Assembly (NCBI GenBank): GCA_964566545.1
Contig: CAZMIX010000003.1
Location: forward strand, 62,001 to 126,000
Direction of reading: 5' to 3'
Origin: JAEYFP01 sp964566545
Lineage (GTDB): Bacteria; Bacillota; Clostridia; Lachnospirales; Lachnospiraceae
DNA length: 64,000 nucleotides
Below are positions 18,656 through 26,465 of the stretch, one piece after another (position 1 is the first letter of the stretch; each line of letters opens with the position of its first letter). The notes beneath the pieces were generated by a model. It saw nothing but the letters and a program-made list of their open reading frames with translations, had not been told where the DNA came from and ran no database searches. The translations under genes were made by a program, and so were the position numbers.

Positions 18656-19636
18656 TCACAGCCTGATGCTCACTTCGCCGGAATCCAGCACGCTTCTTGT
18701 GCCATCCTCCGCCTCAACGAGCAGGCCCGCATCATCGTCTATGCCGAGCACCGTTACAAGCTGCTTCGTATCACCGCTTAAATAAGTTACCTGCCTGCCG
18801 ATTATAAAAGACCGGCTTCGGTATTCCTCCATATAGGACTTGTCCAAAATCCTGTCATAATATTCAAAAAAACAGTTCAGCACGCCTGCCGCCAGACGGT
18901 TTGTATAGCCGCTGCCGCCCTCACCGGGCATCCGGAAAACCGTTCCGACGACTTCCTTTAATTCCTCCGGCTGCCCTTCCGCCTGCGGGTAAATATTAAT
19001 CCCGATGCCGAGCACCGCATAAGCCGGAAAGCCGGTTTCCATATCGACGGATGCCTCCGTTAATATTCCGCATATTTTTTTTTGATCCAAAAATACGTCA
19101 TTCACCCATTTAATGAGGACATGCTTGCCGGCGGTCTCCTCGATCGCCCGTGCGACGGAAACGGCCGCCATCGTCGTGATGGAAAGAGCCTGCTCCATCG
19201 GGATCACCGGCCTTAGCAGAACGCTCATATAAAGGCTCCCGTTCCTTGGAGAATAAAAGCTTCTTCCCTTTCTGCCCTTTCCCGCGCTCTGCTCTCTGGC
19301 AATAAGCACCCGGCCTTCCTCTACACCGTTCTCCGCCAACTCCTTTAACACGGTGTTCGTCGAAGTCACACTGTCGCGAAGCTCTATGGAAAACTGCCTG
19401 CCCGAAACGGTCAAGTGCTTCCTGATCCCCTCTTGCGTGAGGATATCATTTTTTTCGGAAAGGCAATAGCCCCGATTCGTTCCTGCCAATATTTCCACAC
19501 CTTCCGCTTTCAGCGTCCGGATCGTCTTCCAAACCGCGTTTCTGCTGACGGACAGCCTTGCCGCCATCTCTTCGCCCGAAACGCTCTTTCCCCTGTTTTC
19601 TTCAAGTATATGCAGCACTTCCTGCTTCAGCGCCAT
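18656..19636 (-). CDS. birA: Bifunctional biotin protein ligase / biotin repressor
   Basis: A 326-residue BirA: an N-terminal winged helix (residues 1-60, SVSGEEMAARLSVSRNAVWK) that can bind biotin operators, a central ligase domain with the biotinyl-AMP loop SAGKGRKGRSFYSPRNGS and KWVNDVFLDQKKICGIL, and a C-terminal SH3-like domain. It attaches biotin to carrier lysines, so the carrier at 543-968 is an expected substrate. No biotin operator was recognised in front of the decarboxylase operon. It follows the DUF6472 gene by 11 bases. Confidence 0.95.
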   Translation of the reverse strand: MALKQEVLHILEENRGKSVSGEEMAARLSVSRNAVWKTIRTLKAEGVEILAGTNRGYCLSEKNDILTQEGIRKHLTVSGRQFSIELRDSVTSTNTVLKELAENGVEEGRVLIAREQSAGKGRKGRSFYSPRNGSLYMSVLLRPVIPMEQALSITTMAAVSVARAIEETAGKHVLIKWVNDVFLDQKKICGILTEASVDMETGFPAYAVLGIGINIYPQAEGQPEELKEVVGTVFRMPGEGGSGYTNRLAAGVLNCFFEYYDRILDKSYMEEYRSRSFIIGRQVTYLSGDTKQLVTVLGIDDDAGLLVEAEDGTRSVLDSGEVSIRL

Positions 19637-19647
19637 CTTATCTTCTC

Positions 19648-19830
19648 CTACATCTGCTTTCGCACGACCTTATATTCATCCTGAAACTGAAAATACGGAC
19701 AACGGTATTTGGAATTGCCAAGCAGTCTCCCATACTCGTCCTCGTCCAGATTCATTTGACAGTAATATTCCTCAAACTCCTCGTCATACATAAAGTTTGC
19801 GCATGACTCACAATTGACATCCACGCCCAT
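19648..19830 (-). CDS. DUF6472-like small Cys protein
   Basis: A 60-residue acidic protein with CESCANFMYDEEFEEYYC near the start and CPYFQFQDEYKVVRKQM at the end. The Cys pattern (CxxC...C...C) suggests a small metal-binding fold, as in DUF6472 proteins of Lachnospiraceae; function unknown. ATG at 19830 is preferred because AGGAGGGG lies about 6 bases upstream; a start 30 bases earlier lacks this. It is probably cotranscribed with the HAD phosphatase and birA. Confidence 0.75.
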   Translation of the reverse strand: MGVDVNCESCANFMYDEEFEEYYCQMNLDEDEYGRLLGNSKYRCPYFQFQDEYKVVRKQM

Positions 19831-19856
19831 GGCCGCCCCTCCTGTCTGATTTTGAT

Positions 19857-20501
19857 TCACCCTTTTGATAGCTCATCAAACGTCTCCATGATTTTCACAC
19901 AGGGAAATGCCTCAAATTCTTCCCTTTTCGTCGCGCCGGTCAATACCGCCGCGAAGTCCACGCCGGCATTTTGTCCTGCCTTTGCGTCGATGGTACTGTC
20001 TCCGATATAAAGCGCCTCGTTTTTATCCGCGCCAAAATGCGAAAGAGCCAGAAAAATCCCCTGCGGACTTGGCTTTGGCTCCTGCACATCCGCAATGCCG
20101 ACAACAAAATCGATCAAATCCTGCAGCGCATATTTCTCGATCGTCTCCTGAATCCGGAATCGCTGCTTCGTCGATACGATACCGGTCTTTGCGCCCTTTT
20201 CCTTCAGTCGTTTCAACATCGGAAGCGTCTGCGGGAACAGCTCGGTGCGCGCCGTCATGATTTCATTCGCCTTCTCCGTAAACTCACACCGGTACCGCTC
20301 TAACGTCTCCTCATCCCGAATCCCTGTCAGCAGACGAAATTCCTCCAAAAGCGGCAGGCCGATCGTTCGCTTGACCGCCTCCGGGTCGATTCCCGTGTGC
20401 CCGTTCTTTTCAAATACGTGCGTAAAGCAGCCGATAATTCCGGCCTCCGAATTCGCGAGCGTATAATCAAAATCAAATAAGTAAAGCCTGTAATCCTTCA
20501 T
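19857..20501 (-). CDS. HAD-superfamily phosphatase (phosphoglycolate phosphatase-like)
   Basis: A 214-residue HAD hydrolase, cap class C1. Motif I is LFDFDYTLANSE with catalytic Asp-x-Asp, motif II is GIVSTKQ, and motifs III and IV are PKPSPQGIFLAL and YIGDSTIDAKAGQNAGV. It resembles Gph/PpaX phosphatases, but the substrate cannot be read from sequence. It starts at ATG 20501. Confidence 0.87.
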   Translation of the reverse strand: MKDYRLYLFDFDYTLANSEAGIIGCFTHVFEKNGHTGIDPEAVKRTIGLPLLEEFRLLTGIRDEETLERYRCEFTEKANEIMTARTELFPQTLPMLKRLKEKGAKTGIVSTKQRFRIQETIEKYALQDLIDFVVGIADVQEPKPSPQGIFLALSHFGADKNEALYIGDSTIDAKAGQNAGVDFAAVLTGATKREEFEAFPCVKIMETFDELSKG

Positions 20502-20568
20502 ATCGGTATCCTGTTCTTTCCTTTTTGCCTCTTGTCCTATGCTATCACATTTTTTTCACAGACGCAAC

Positions 20569-20597
20569 GGCCGCGGCACGATTTTCGTGCCGCGGCC
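20569..20597. other. Strong GC-rich inverted repeat between MATE and HAD genes
   Basis: A perfect 12-bp palindromic stem (GGCCGCGGCACG with CGTGCCGCGGCC) around a 5-base loop. No T-run follows closely on either strand, so it is not a standard intrinsic terminator. It may act as an mRNA stabiliser or pause site. Confidence 0.6.
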
Positions 20598-20617
20598 ATG
20601 ACCGTCAAAATTTATTT

Positions 20618-22012
20618 TCAGGCAACCATTGTTTCTTTGGCCTGTTCCAATTGAGAGTCCACTACGGACATATACTTCCATTTGCCCTGATAGTAACGAA
20701 AGACGCTGGCAAAGCCTGTGATCAGCCATGTCAACCCGGTCGCCCACCAGACGCCCCATACGCCGATTGCCGGAATCAGCACAAGCAAGTTGGCAAAGCC
20801 GATTCTGCCGACGATCTCGACCATTCCGTTCGCCATCGCATAAAAGGCATCGCCCGCTCCGTTTAAAAGTCCCCGCGTCACATAGATCATGCCGAGCGGG
20901 AAATACAGCAGGCTTGTGATCTTAAGAGCCTTAGCGCCGATGCTGATCACCACCTCGTCATTAACAAACAGGCGCATGATCGCATTGCCGAACAGGTACG
21001 CCGCAACCAGCATCAAAGCGCTGAACGCCGCGACGAGTACGACACTCTTGTAATAGCCTCTTTTCACGCGATCCAGCTTCCTCGCGCCGATATTCTGTCC
21101 GGAAAAGGTGGAAACCGCGGCGCCGAGCGAATTGAACGGCTGCTGCACAAGCTGCTCCACTCTGGAGGTGGCGGTAAACGCGGCAACGACGTTTGCGCCA
21201 AAGCCATTGACGACGCTTTGCAGCGCGACGCACGAAATCGCGATCAGAGAAGACTGTGCCGCCACAGGAAGGCCGAGCCGCACACATTTCTCAATAATAT
21301 TTTTATCATACCGAAGCTCTTCCCTGCTGATTTTAAAGTAAGGATTTGTTGCAACCGCATACAGCAGGCTGCCGATCGCTGCAACCGCCTGAGAAATCAC
21401 CGTCGCAATGCCGACTCCCATGACGCCCATGCCAAAACGGATGACAAAGATCAGGTCGAGCACAACATTGATGAGGCACGCGACGATCAAAAAAATAAGC
21501 GGCGACTTGGCGTCCCCAAGTGCGCGCAGAATCGCGGCCACCGCATTGTAGGCAGCCACCGCCAAAATACCGCCGCTGACGATCTGCATAAAAAGCACCG
21601 CATCCGCAAGAATGACGTCGGGCGTATGTAAAAATTGTAAAATTGGCTTTGCGAGAAGAATGCCGAGCACGCTCATCAAAACTCCCGAAACCGCGATAAT
21701 ATAAATCGTATTGGCTATTGTCTTTCTGAGATAGACCTCGTTCTTTGCTCCAAAATACTGTGAAATCATAATGCCAATTCCCATCGACATGCCGTTGCAC
21801 AGTGAAAAGAACAGGAAATTTAAGGAGCTCGTCGCGCCTACCGCCGCAAGCGCATTCGCCCCCTCATAATTGCCGACAATGATGGAATCCACCATATTAT
21901 AAAATTGTTGAAAAATATTTCCAATCAGCATCGGCATAGAAAAACGCACCAGCAGGGACATTTCTTTTCCCTCGGTCATATCCTGCACATAGCTTCCAGC
22001 CATCTTAAGCAC
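20618..22012 (-). CDS. MATE family efflux transporter
   Basis: A 464-residue MATE (NorM/DinF-like) transporter with about 12 membrane helices. The family-like N-terminus SLLVRFSMPMLIGNIFQQFYNMVDSIIVG is followed by GANALAAVGAT, and the second half repeats the fold from about residue 240 (LGLPVAAQSSLIAIS, FSGQNIGA). It exports drugs or metabolites in exchange for H+ or Na+. It lies just after the ABC exporter pair on the same strand, so the three may form a resistance or export unit. The substrate is unknown. Confidence 0.92.
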   Translation of the reverse strand: MLKMAGSYVQDMTEGKEMSLLVRFSMPMLIGNIFQQFYNMVDSIIVGNYEGANALAAVGATSSLNFLFFSLCNGMSMGIGIMISQYFGAKNEVYLRKTIANTIYIIAVSGVLMSVLGILLAKPILQFLHTPDVILADAVLFMQIVSGGILAVAAYNAVAAILRALGDAKSPLIFLIVACLINVVLDLIFVIRFGMGVMGVGIATVISQAVAAIGSLLYAVATNPYFKISREELRYDKNIIEKCVRLGLPVAAQSSLIAISCVALQSVVNGFGANVVAAFTATSRVEQLVQQPFNSLGAAVSTFSGQNIGARKLDRVKRGYYKSVVLVAAFSALMLVAAYLFGNAIMRLFVNDEVVISIGAKALKITSLLYFPLGMIYVTRGLLNGAGDAFYAMANGMVEIVGRIGFANLLVLIPAIGVWGVWWATGLTWLITGFASVFRYYQGKWKYMSVVDSQLEQAKETMVA

Positions 22013-22070
22013 CCCATTTTTGTTATTTCCCTCATTTGCACTATAGCATCATGAAAATGGGACTGCTATA

Positions 22071-22093
22071 ATACTATTCTCTAAAAATAGTAT
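22071..22093. promoter_or_regulatory. Inverted repeat upstream of the MATE gene
   Basis: A perfect 8-bp inverted repeat, ATACTATT and AATAGTAT around 7 bases, lies about 60 bases before the MATE start and just after the ABC exporter stop. No T-run follows. It could be an operator or a weak hairpin. Confidence 0.35.
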
Positions 22094-22120
22094 AAATCTA
22101 TTTTCATACCAGATCCCTTC

Positions 22121-23860
22121 TTACGCAAACTGGCTGTTATACAGGTTTGTGTAAAAACCGTTCTTTTGAAGAAGGTCGTCATGACTGCCCTGCTCGATAA
22201 TTTTCCCGTCCCGCATGACGAGAATGACATCGGCATTCTGGATCGTGGAAAGCCTGTGCGCCACAATAAAGCTCGTTTTGCCGTTCATCAGCTTTTGAAA
22301 CGCGCTCTGTATTTTCATCTCGGTTCTCGTATCGATCGAGGACGTCGCTTCGTCCAATATCAGCATCGGCGGCAGGCAGAGCATCACCCTCGTAATGCAC
22401 AAAAGCTGCTTCTGCCCCTGCGAAAGCATGCCGCCGTCCTCTCCGATCACGGTATCATAGCCCTGCGGAAGTCTTCGAATGAATGAATGCGCATGGGCTT
22501 CTTTGGCCGCCGCGATGATTTCCTCCTCGGTAGCCTCCGGCTTTCCCATGATAATATTGTCGCGGATCGTCCCATTTCGCAGCCAGGTTTCCTGTAATAC
22601 CATGCCATAGGAGGTGCGCAGGCTTTTGCGCGTCAAATCCCGGATATCGGTTCCGTCCACGCTGATACCTCCATTATCCACATCATAAAAACGCATAAGC
22701 AAATTGATGATCGTCGTCTTGCCGCAGCCCGTCGGGCCGACAATCGCCACCTTTTCCCCCGATTTCACGCGCACATTCAGATTTTCGATCAGCGGCTTGT
22801 CCGGTACGTAGGAAAACTCCACGTTCCTGCATGAGACAATGCCCTGCGCATCCGTCAACTCCTCTGCTTCCGGTTTGTCCGGTTTCTGTGCTTCTTCTTC
22901 GATCAATTCAAAAATCCTCGCCGCGCAGGCGACCGCATTCTGCAGCTCAGTCACGACACCCGATATTTCATTAAACGGCTTCGTATACTGGTTGGCGTAG
23001 CTCAAAAAACAGGACATCACGCCGACGGTCATTCCGCCGTTTAACACCGCGACCGCCCCCGTCAGGCCAACGCCCGCATAGACAACGCTGTTGACAAAGC
23101 GCGTAGACGGATTGGTCAGCGAGGAAAAGAAAATCGCGCGCAGGGAAGCCTTTTGCAGGCGTTCATTCATCCCGTCAAACTGCGCAAGCGCCTTCTGTTC
23201 CCTCGAAAATGCCTTCACAACCTTTTCATTTGAGATCATTTCGTCAATAAAAGCAGTCTGTTCTCCTCTCGCCTCCGACTGTTCGCGAAACAGTAAAAAG
23301 GTTTTCCGCGCGATAAAACGAGCGACAAACAAGGACAGCGGCGTCACAAGCACGACGACGAGCGTGATTTTAGCATTCATGGACAGCATAAAGCCGAGCG
23401 TGCCAAGAATTGTCACAACGCCGGTAAACAATTGAGTGACGCCCATGAGCAGGCCGTCCGCAAACTGGTCCGCATCCGCGATCACGCGGCTTAAAATGTC
23501 GCCCTGCGAATGTGCGTCCAAATATTTTAATGGCAGAACCTCAATTTTTTGAAATGCTTCATTACGGATATCGCGCACGACAAAATACGCCATACGGTTG
23601 TTTATGACATTCATCAGCCATTGGATCAGTCCTGTGACGGCGGATACGATGAGGATCGTACCGATGATCGCCGCAATTTTTACAAACTCTACTCTGCCGT
23701 ATACGATTACATCGATCGCATTGCCGATTAAAATCGGTATATAAAGCGTGAGCACGACCGAAAAGACGGCAAGCAGGATAGACGCCGCAAGCAGACGCCT
23801 GTATTTTTTTAAATGCCGCAATATCTTTTGCACTGTTTCCTTTTGACCTGTCAGTTTCAT
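22121..23860 (-). CDS. ABC exporter half-transporter, subunit with intact catalytic Glu
   Basis: A 579-residue type IV ABC exporter subunit: six membrane helices (about 20-310), then the nucleotide-binding domain with Walker A GPTGCGKTT, signature LSQGQ (deviating from LSGGQ) and Walker B LILDEATSS with the catalytic Glu. Its neighbour upstream has a degenerate site, so the two should form a heterodimer of the TM287/288 or BmrCD type. ATG at 23860 has AGGAGG upstream and starts four bases after the partner's stop. Substrate unknown. Confidence 0.92.
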   Translation of the reverse strand: MKLTGQKETVQKILRHLKKYRRLLAASILLAVFSVVLTLYIPILIGNAIDVIVYGRVEFVKIAAIIGTILIVSAVTGLIQWLMNVINNRMAYFVVRDIRNEAFQKIEVLPLKYLDAHSQGDILSRVIADADQFADGLLMGVTQLFTGVVTILGTLGFMLSMNAKITLVVVLVTPLSLFVARFIARKTFLLFREQSEARGEQTAFIDEMISNEKVVKAFSREQKALAQFDGMNERLQKASLRAIFFSSLTNPSTRFVNSVVYAGVGLTGAVAVLNGGMTVGVMSCFLSYANQYTKPFNEISGVVTELQNAVACAARIFELIEEEAQKPDKPEAEELTDAQGIVSCRNVEFSYVPDKPLIENLNVRVKSGEKVAIVGPTGCGKTTIINLLMRFYDVDNGGISVDGTDIRDLTRKSLRTSYGMVLQETWLRNGTIRDNIIMGKPEATEEEIIAAAKEAHAHSFIRRLPQGYDTVIGEDGGMLSQGQKQLLCITRVMLCLPPMLILDEATSSIDTRTEMKIQSAFQKLMNGKTSFIVAHRLSTIQNADVILVMRDGKIIEQGSHDDLLQKNGFYTNLYNSQFA

Positions 23861-23864
23861 CGCG

Positions 23865-25595
23865 CTACGCCTCCTTCCTGAATTGTGAGGCATAGATTTC
23901 CCGGTAAACCTCGCAGTCCTTTAAGAGCTGTTCGTGGGTTCCGTTTCCGACCATCTCGCCATCTTCTAAAACGATGATACGGTCCGCATGCCGTATAGAA
24001 GAAGCTCTCTGGGATACGATAAAAACGGTCGGTCGATAGGAAAGCGCTCCAATTGCCCGGCGCAGCTTCGCATCGGTCGCAAAATCAAGTGCCGAAGCGC
24101 TGTCGTCCAAAATAAGAATTTCCGGTTTTCGCACAAGCGCACGCGCGATCGTGAGCCGCTGCCTCTGTCCGCCCGATAAATTGCGGCCGCCCTGTGCCAC
24201 CTGTGAGGAAAGCCCGCCCTTTGCCTCCACGACATCTTCTGCCGCGGCCGCCCGGATTGCTTCCTGAAGCTCCTCCTTTGACGCGCTTTCATTGCCCCAT
24301 CGAAGATTTTCTTCTATCGTTCCCTTAAACAGAACCGCTTTCTGCATGACAAACCCGACCTTCTTACGCAGCACATCAAGAGGATACTCCTTTACATTAA
24401 CGCCGTCCACGAGCACTTCACCGGCAGACGCATCATAAAAACGCGGTATCAAATTCACGACCGACGTTTTTCCGGAGCCGGTTCCGCCGATAATGCCGAC
24501 CGTCTCTCCCTTTTTCACGGTAAAATCAATACCGGTCAGCGCCTCGTCGCCCGAATTATGGTAACGCAGGGAAACAGCGCGAAACGAAACGGCAATATCG
24601 TCCGCCGCAGACTTAAGCGCAGGATCGCTCACAAGCGCGGGCTCCTCCATACTGCTTTTAATCGAGAACACATCCGCGATCCGGTTTCCGCATGCGATCG
24701 CCTTATTAATCGTAATAATTAAGTTTGCCAGCTTGATCAGCTCGACAAGAATCTGAGACATATAATTATAAAGCGCGACAACCTGCCCCTGCGTCAAAAT
24801 ACCCGCCTCCACCTGAAGGGCGCCGACCCAGATGAGGCGCACGATCGCGATATTGACGATGATGTAGGTCAGCGGATTCAGCACGCCGGAAAGCCATCCG
24901 GCTCTGCGCTGCTCTCCTGCAAGCGCTTCATTTTGCTTCTTAAACCGCTGAATTTCGTCCTCCTCCTTGCAGAAAGCACGGATCACACGCACGCCGGAAA
25001 GATTTTCCCTTGTCAGTCCAAGTACCTCATCCAGCTTCCTCTGCACGGCCTGAAGCATCGGGATATTAAACTTCATAATCAGCCCGACGACGAGGAACAA
25101 CAGAAGGATGACGCCGGCAAATACGAGCGCCGCCCTGAAATCGATCGTGAAGGCCATGAGCATTGCGCCGAACACAACAAACGGAGAGCGCAGAAACAGG
25201 CGCAGGAACATATTAACGCCGGTCTGCGCCTGATTGACATCGCTCGTCATACGCGTGATCATCGTAGAGGTGCCAAGCGTATCGATTTCCGAATAGGAAA
25301 GTCCGAGCAGATGTCCGAATAAATCATGGCGCAGCCCCACGCTGAATCCGACCGCAGCCTTTGCCGCAAAATACTGCGCCGTGACCGAGCAGGCGAGCCC
25401 GACGATGCCAAGCGTGATCATCAGACCGCAGCTTTGATAGATGTAATTGCGGTCATTTTGTCCGATGCCCTGATCGATCATCGCCGCAATCACAAGCGGC
25501 ACAAGCAGCTCAAACGACGCCTCCAGCATTTTAAAAAGCGGTGCGAGCACACATTCTTTTTTATAATTTTTTAAGTAAATCAGCAGTTTTTTCAT
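23865..25595 (-). CDS. ABC exporter half-transporter, subunit with degenerate catalytic site
   Basis: A 576-residue partner subunit with six membrane helices and an ATPase domain with Walker A GGTGSGKTS and canonical LSGGQRQRL, but Walker B reads LILDDSASALD with Asp where the catalytic Glu is expected. The paired sequences therefore give one consensus and one degenerate ATP site, a known design of heterodimeric exporters. ATG at 25595 was chosen over an upstream ATG because GAGGAG lies 7 bases before it. It is first gene of the unit, after the promoter at 25624-25652. Confidence 0.92.
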   Translation of the reverse strand: MKKLLIYLKNYKKECVLAPLFKMLEASFELLVPLVIAAMIDQGIGQNDRNYIYQSCGLMITLGIVGLACSVTAQYFAAKAAVGFSVGLRHDLFGHLLGLSYSEIDTLGTSTMITRMTSDVNQAQTGVNMFLRLFLRSPFVVFGAMLMAFTIDFRAALVFAGVILLLFLVVGLIMKFNIPMLQAVQRKLDEVLGLTRENLSGVRVIRAFCKEEDEIQRFKKQNEALAGEQRRAGWLSGVLNPLTYIIVNIAIVRLIWVGALQVEAGILTQGQVVALYNYMSQILVELIKLANLIITINKAIACGNRIADVFSIKSSMEEPALVSDPALKSAADDIAVSFRAVSLRYHNSGDEALTGIDFTVKKGETVGIIGGTGSGKTSVVNLIPRFYDASAGEVLVDGVNVKEYPLDVLRKKVGFVMQKAVLFKGTIEENLRWGNESASKEELQEAIRAAAAEDVVEAKGGLSSQVAQGGRNLSGGQRQRLTIARALVRKPEILILDDSASALDFATDAKLRRAIGALSYRPTVFIVSQRASSIRHADRIIVLEDGEMVGNGTHEQLLKDCEVYREIYASQFRKEA

Positions 25596-25623
25596 TTTCC
25601 GACTCCTCTTTTCCGTCGTGTCC

Positions 25624-25652
25624 ATTATAAACAGTCCGCGCTGTTTTCGCAA
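25624..25652 (-). promoter_or_regulatory. Promoter of the ABC exporter pair, with flanking inverted repeat
   Basis: On minus, TTGCGA, a 17-base spacer and TATAAT, about 30 bases before the first ABC gene. The -35 lies inside a perfect inverted repeat GTCCGCG/CGCGGAC (25634-25640 and 25654-25660), which fits an operator. Confidence 0.65.
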
Positions 25653-25744
25653 CCGCGGACATGTATATTTTCCCATGCATTTGTGAATAGTATTTACAAA
25701 TGGAACGATTTATAAAACTTTTTTGTAAAAGGAGGTCCTGTCCT

Positions 25745-26458
25745 ATGCTGCAGGATATTTTATATATTATCGCGCTCTCCCTTGGTTCTGTGCTTGTCCT
25801 GTTCATTTTGACGAAACTGATGGGTTACAAGCAGCTCTCGGAGCTGAGCATGTTTGATTATATCACGGGAATCACGATCGGCTCGATCGCCGCGGAAATG
25901 TCCACAGCCCTCGAAGATGATTTTACGCGGCCGCTCACCGCCATGATTGTCTATACGGCCTTTTCGCTTCTGCTCTCTCTTTTATGCACGAAATCCATTA
26001 TCGCCAGACGTTTTATCGTTGGAAAGCCGCTCATTCTATATGACAACGGAAAGCTCTATGAGGAAAATTTAAAGAAATGTAAAATAGACGTAAATGAATT
26101 TCTTATGCAGTGCAGGACGAACGGATATTTTGACTTGTCCAAGCTGCAAAGCGCTATTCTGGAAAACAACGGTAAAATCAGCTTTTTGCCGAAGCCCACA
26201 GAGCGTCCGCTCATGCCGTCAGATCTGAATTTAAAGCTGCCGCCGGAATCGCTGACGGCCAATCTCATCGTGGACGGAACAGTCATGGAAAAAAATCTTC
26301 TGCATGCCGGCAAGGACAAAAAATGGCTTGAAAATCAGATCAAGGGACAGGGCTTCAAACGGATCGAAGACGTCCTGCTCGCAACCTGCGACATGCAGAA
26401 TGAATTTCATGCCTACGGCCGCAACCGCGGCATGGAGATGAAGGATGTGCTGTCGTAA
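25745..26458 (+). CDS. YetF/DUF421 membrane protein
   Basis: A 237-residue DUF421 protein: three N-terminal membrane helices (residues 5-80) including the conserved LFILTKLMGYKQLSELSMFDYITGITIGSIAAE, then two cytoplasmic beta domains with GKPLILYDNGKLYEENL and DLNLKLPPESLTANLIVDG. YetF-type proteins have no firmly known role, but are linked to envelope or spore functions in Bacillus. ATG at 25745 has AAGGAGG upstream. It runs opposite to the ABC exporter and is convergent with the GH112 gene. Confidence 0.88.
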   Translation: MLQDILYIIALSLGSVLVLFILTKLMGYKQLSELSMFDYITGITIGSIAAEMSTALEDDFTRPLTAMIVYTAFSLLLSLLCTKSIIARRFIVGKPLILYDNGKLYEENLKKCKIDVNEFLMQCRTNGYFDLSKLQSAILENNGKISFLPKPTERPLMPSDLNLKLPPESLTANLIVDGTVMEKNLLHAGKDKKWLENQIKGQGFKRIEDVLLATCDMQNEFHAYGRNRGMEMKDVLS

Positions 26459-26465
26459 GCTTTCT

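Noticed and set aside
25624..25745. Small gene between the ABC exporter and DUF421
   Set aside because: The short minus frame here is just an upstream extension across the promoter and lacks a ribosome binding site.
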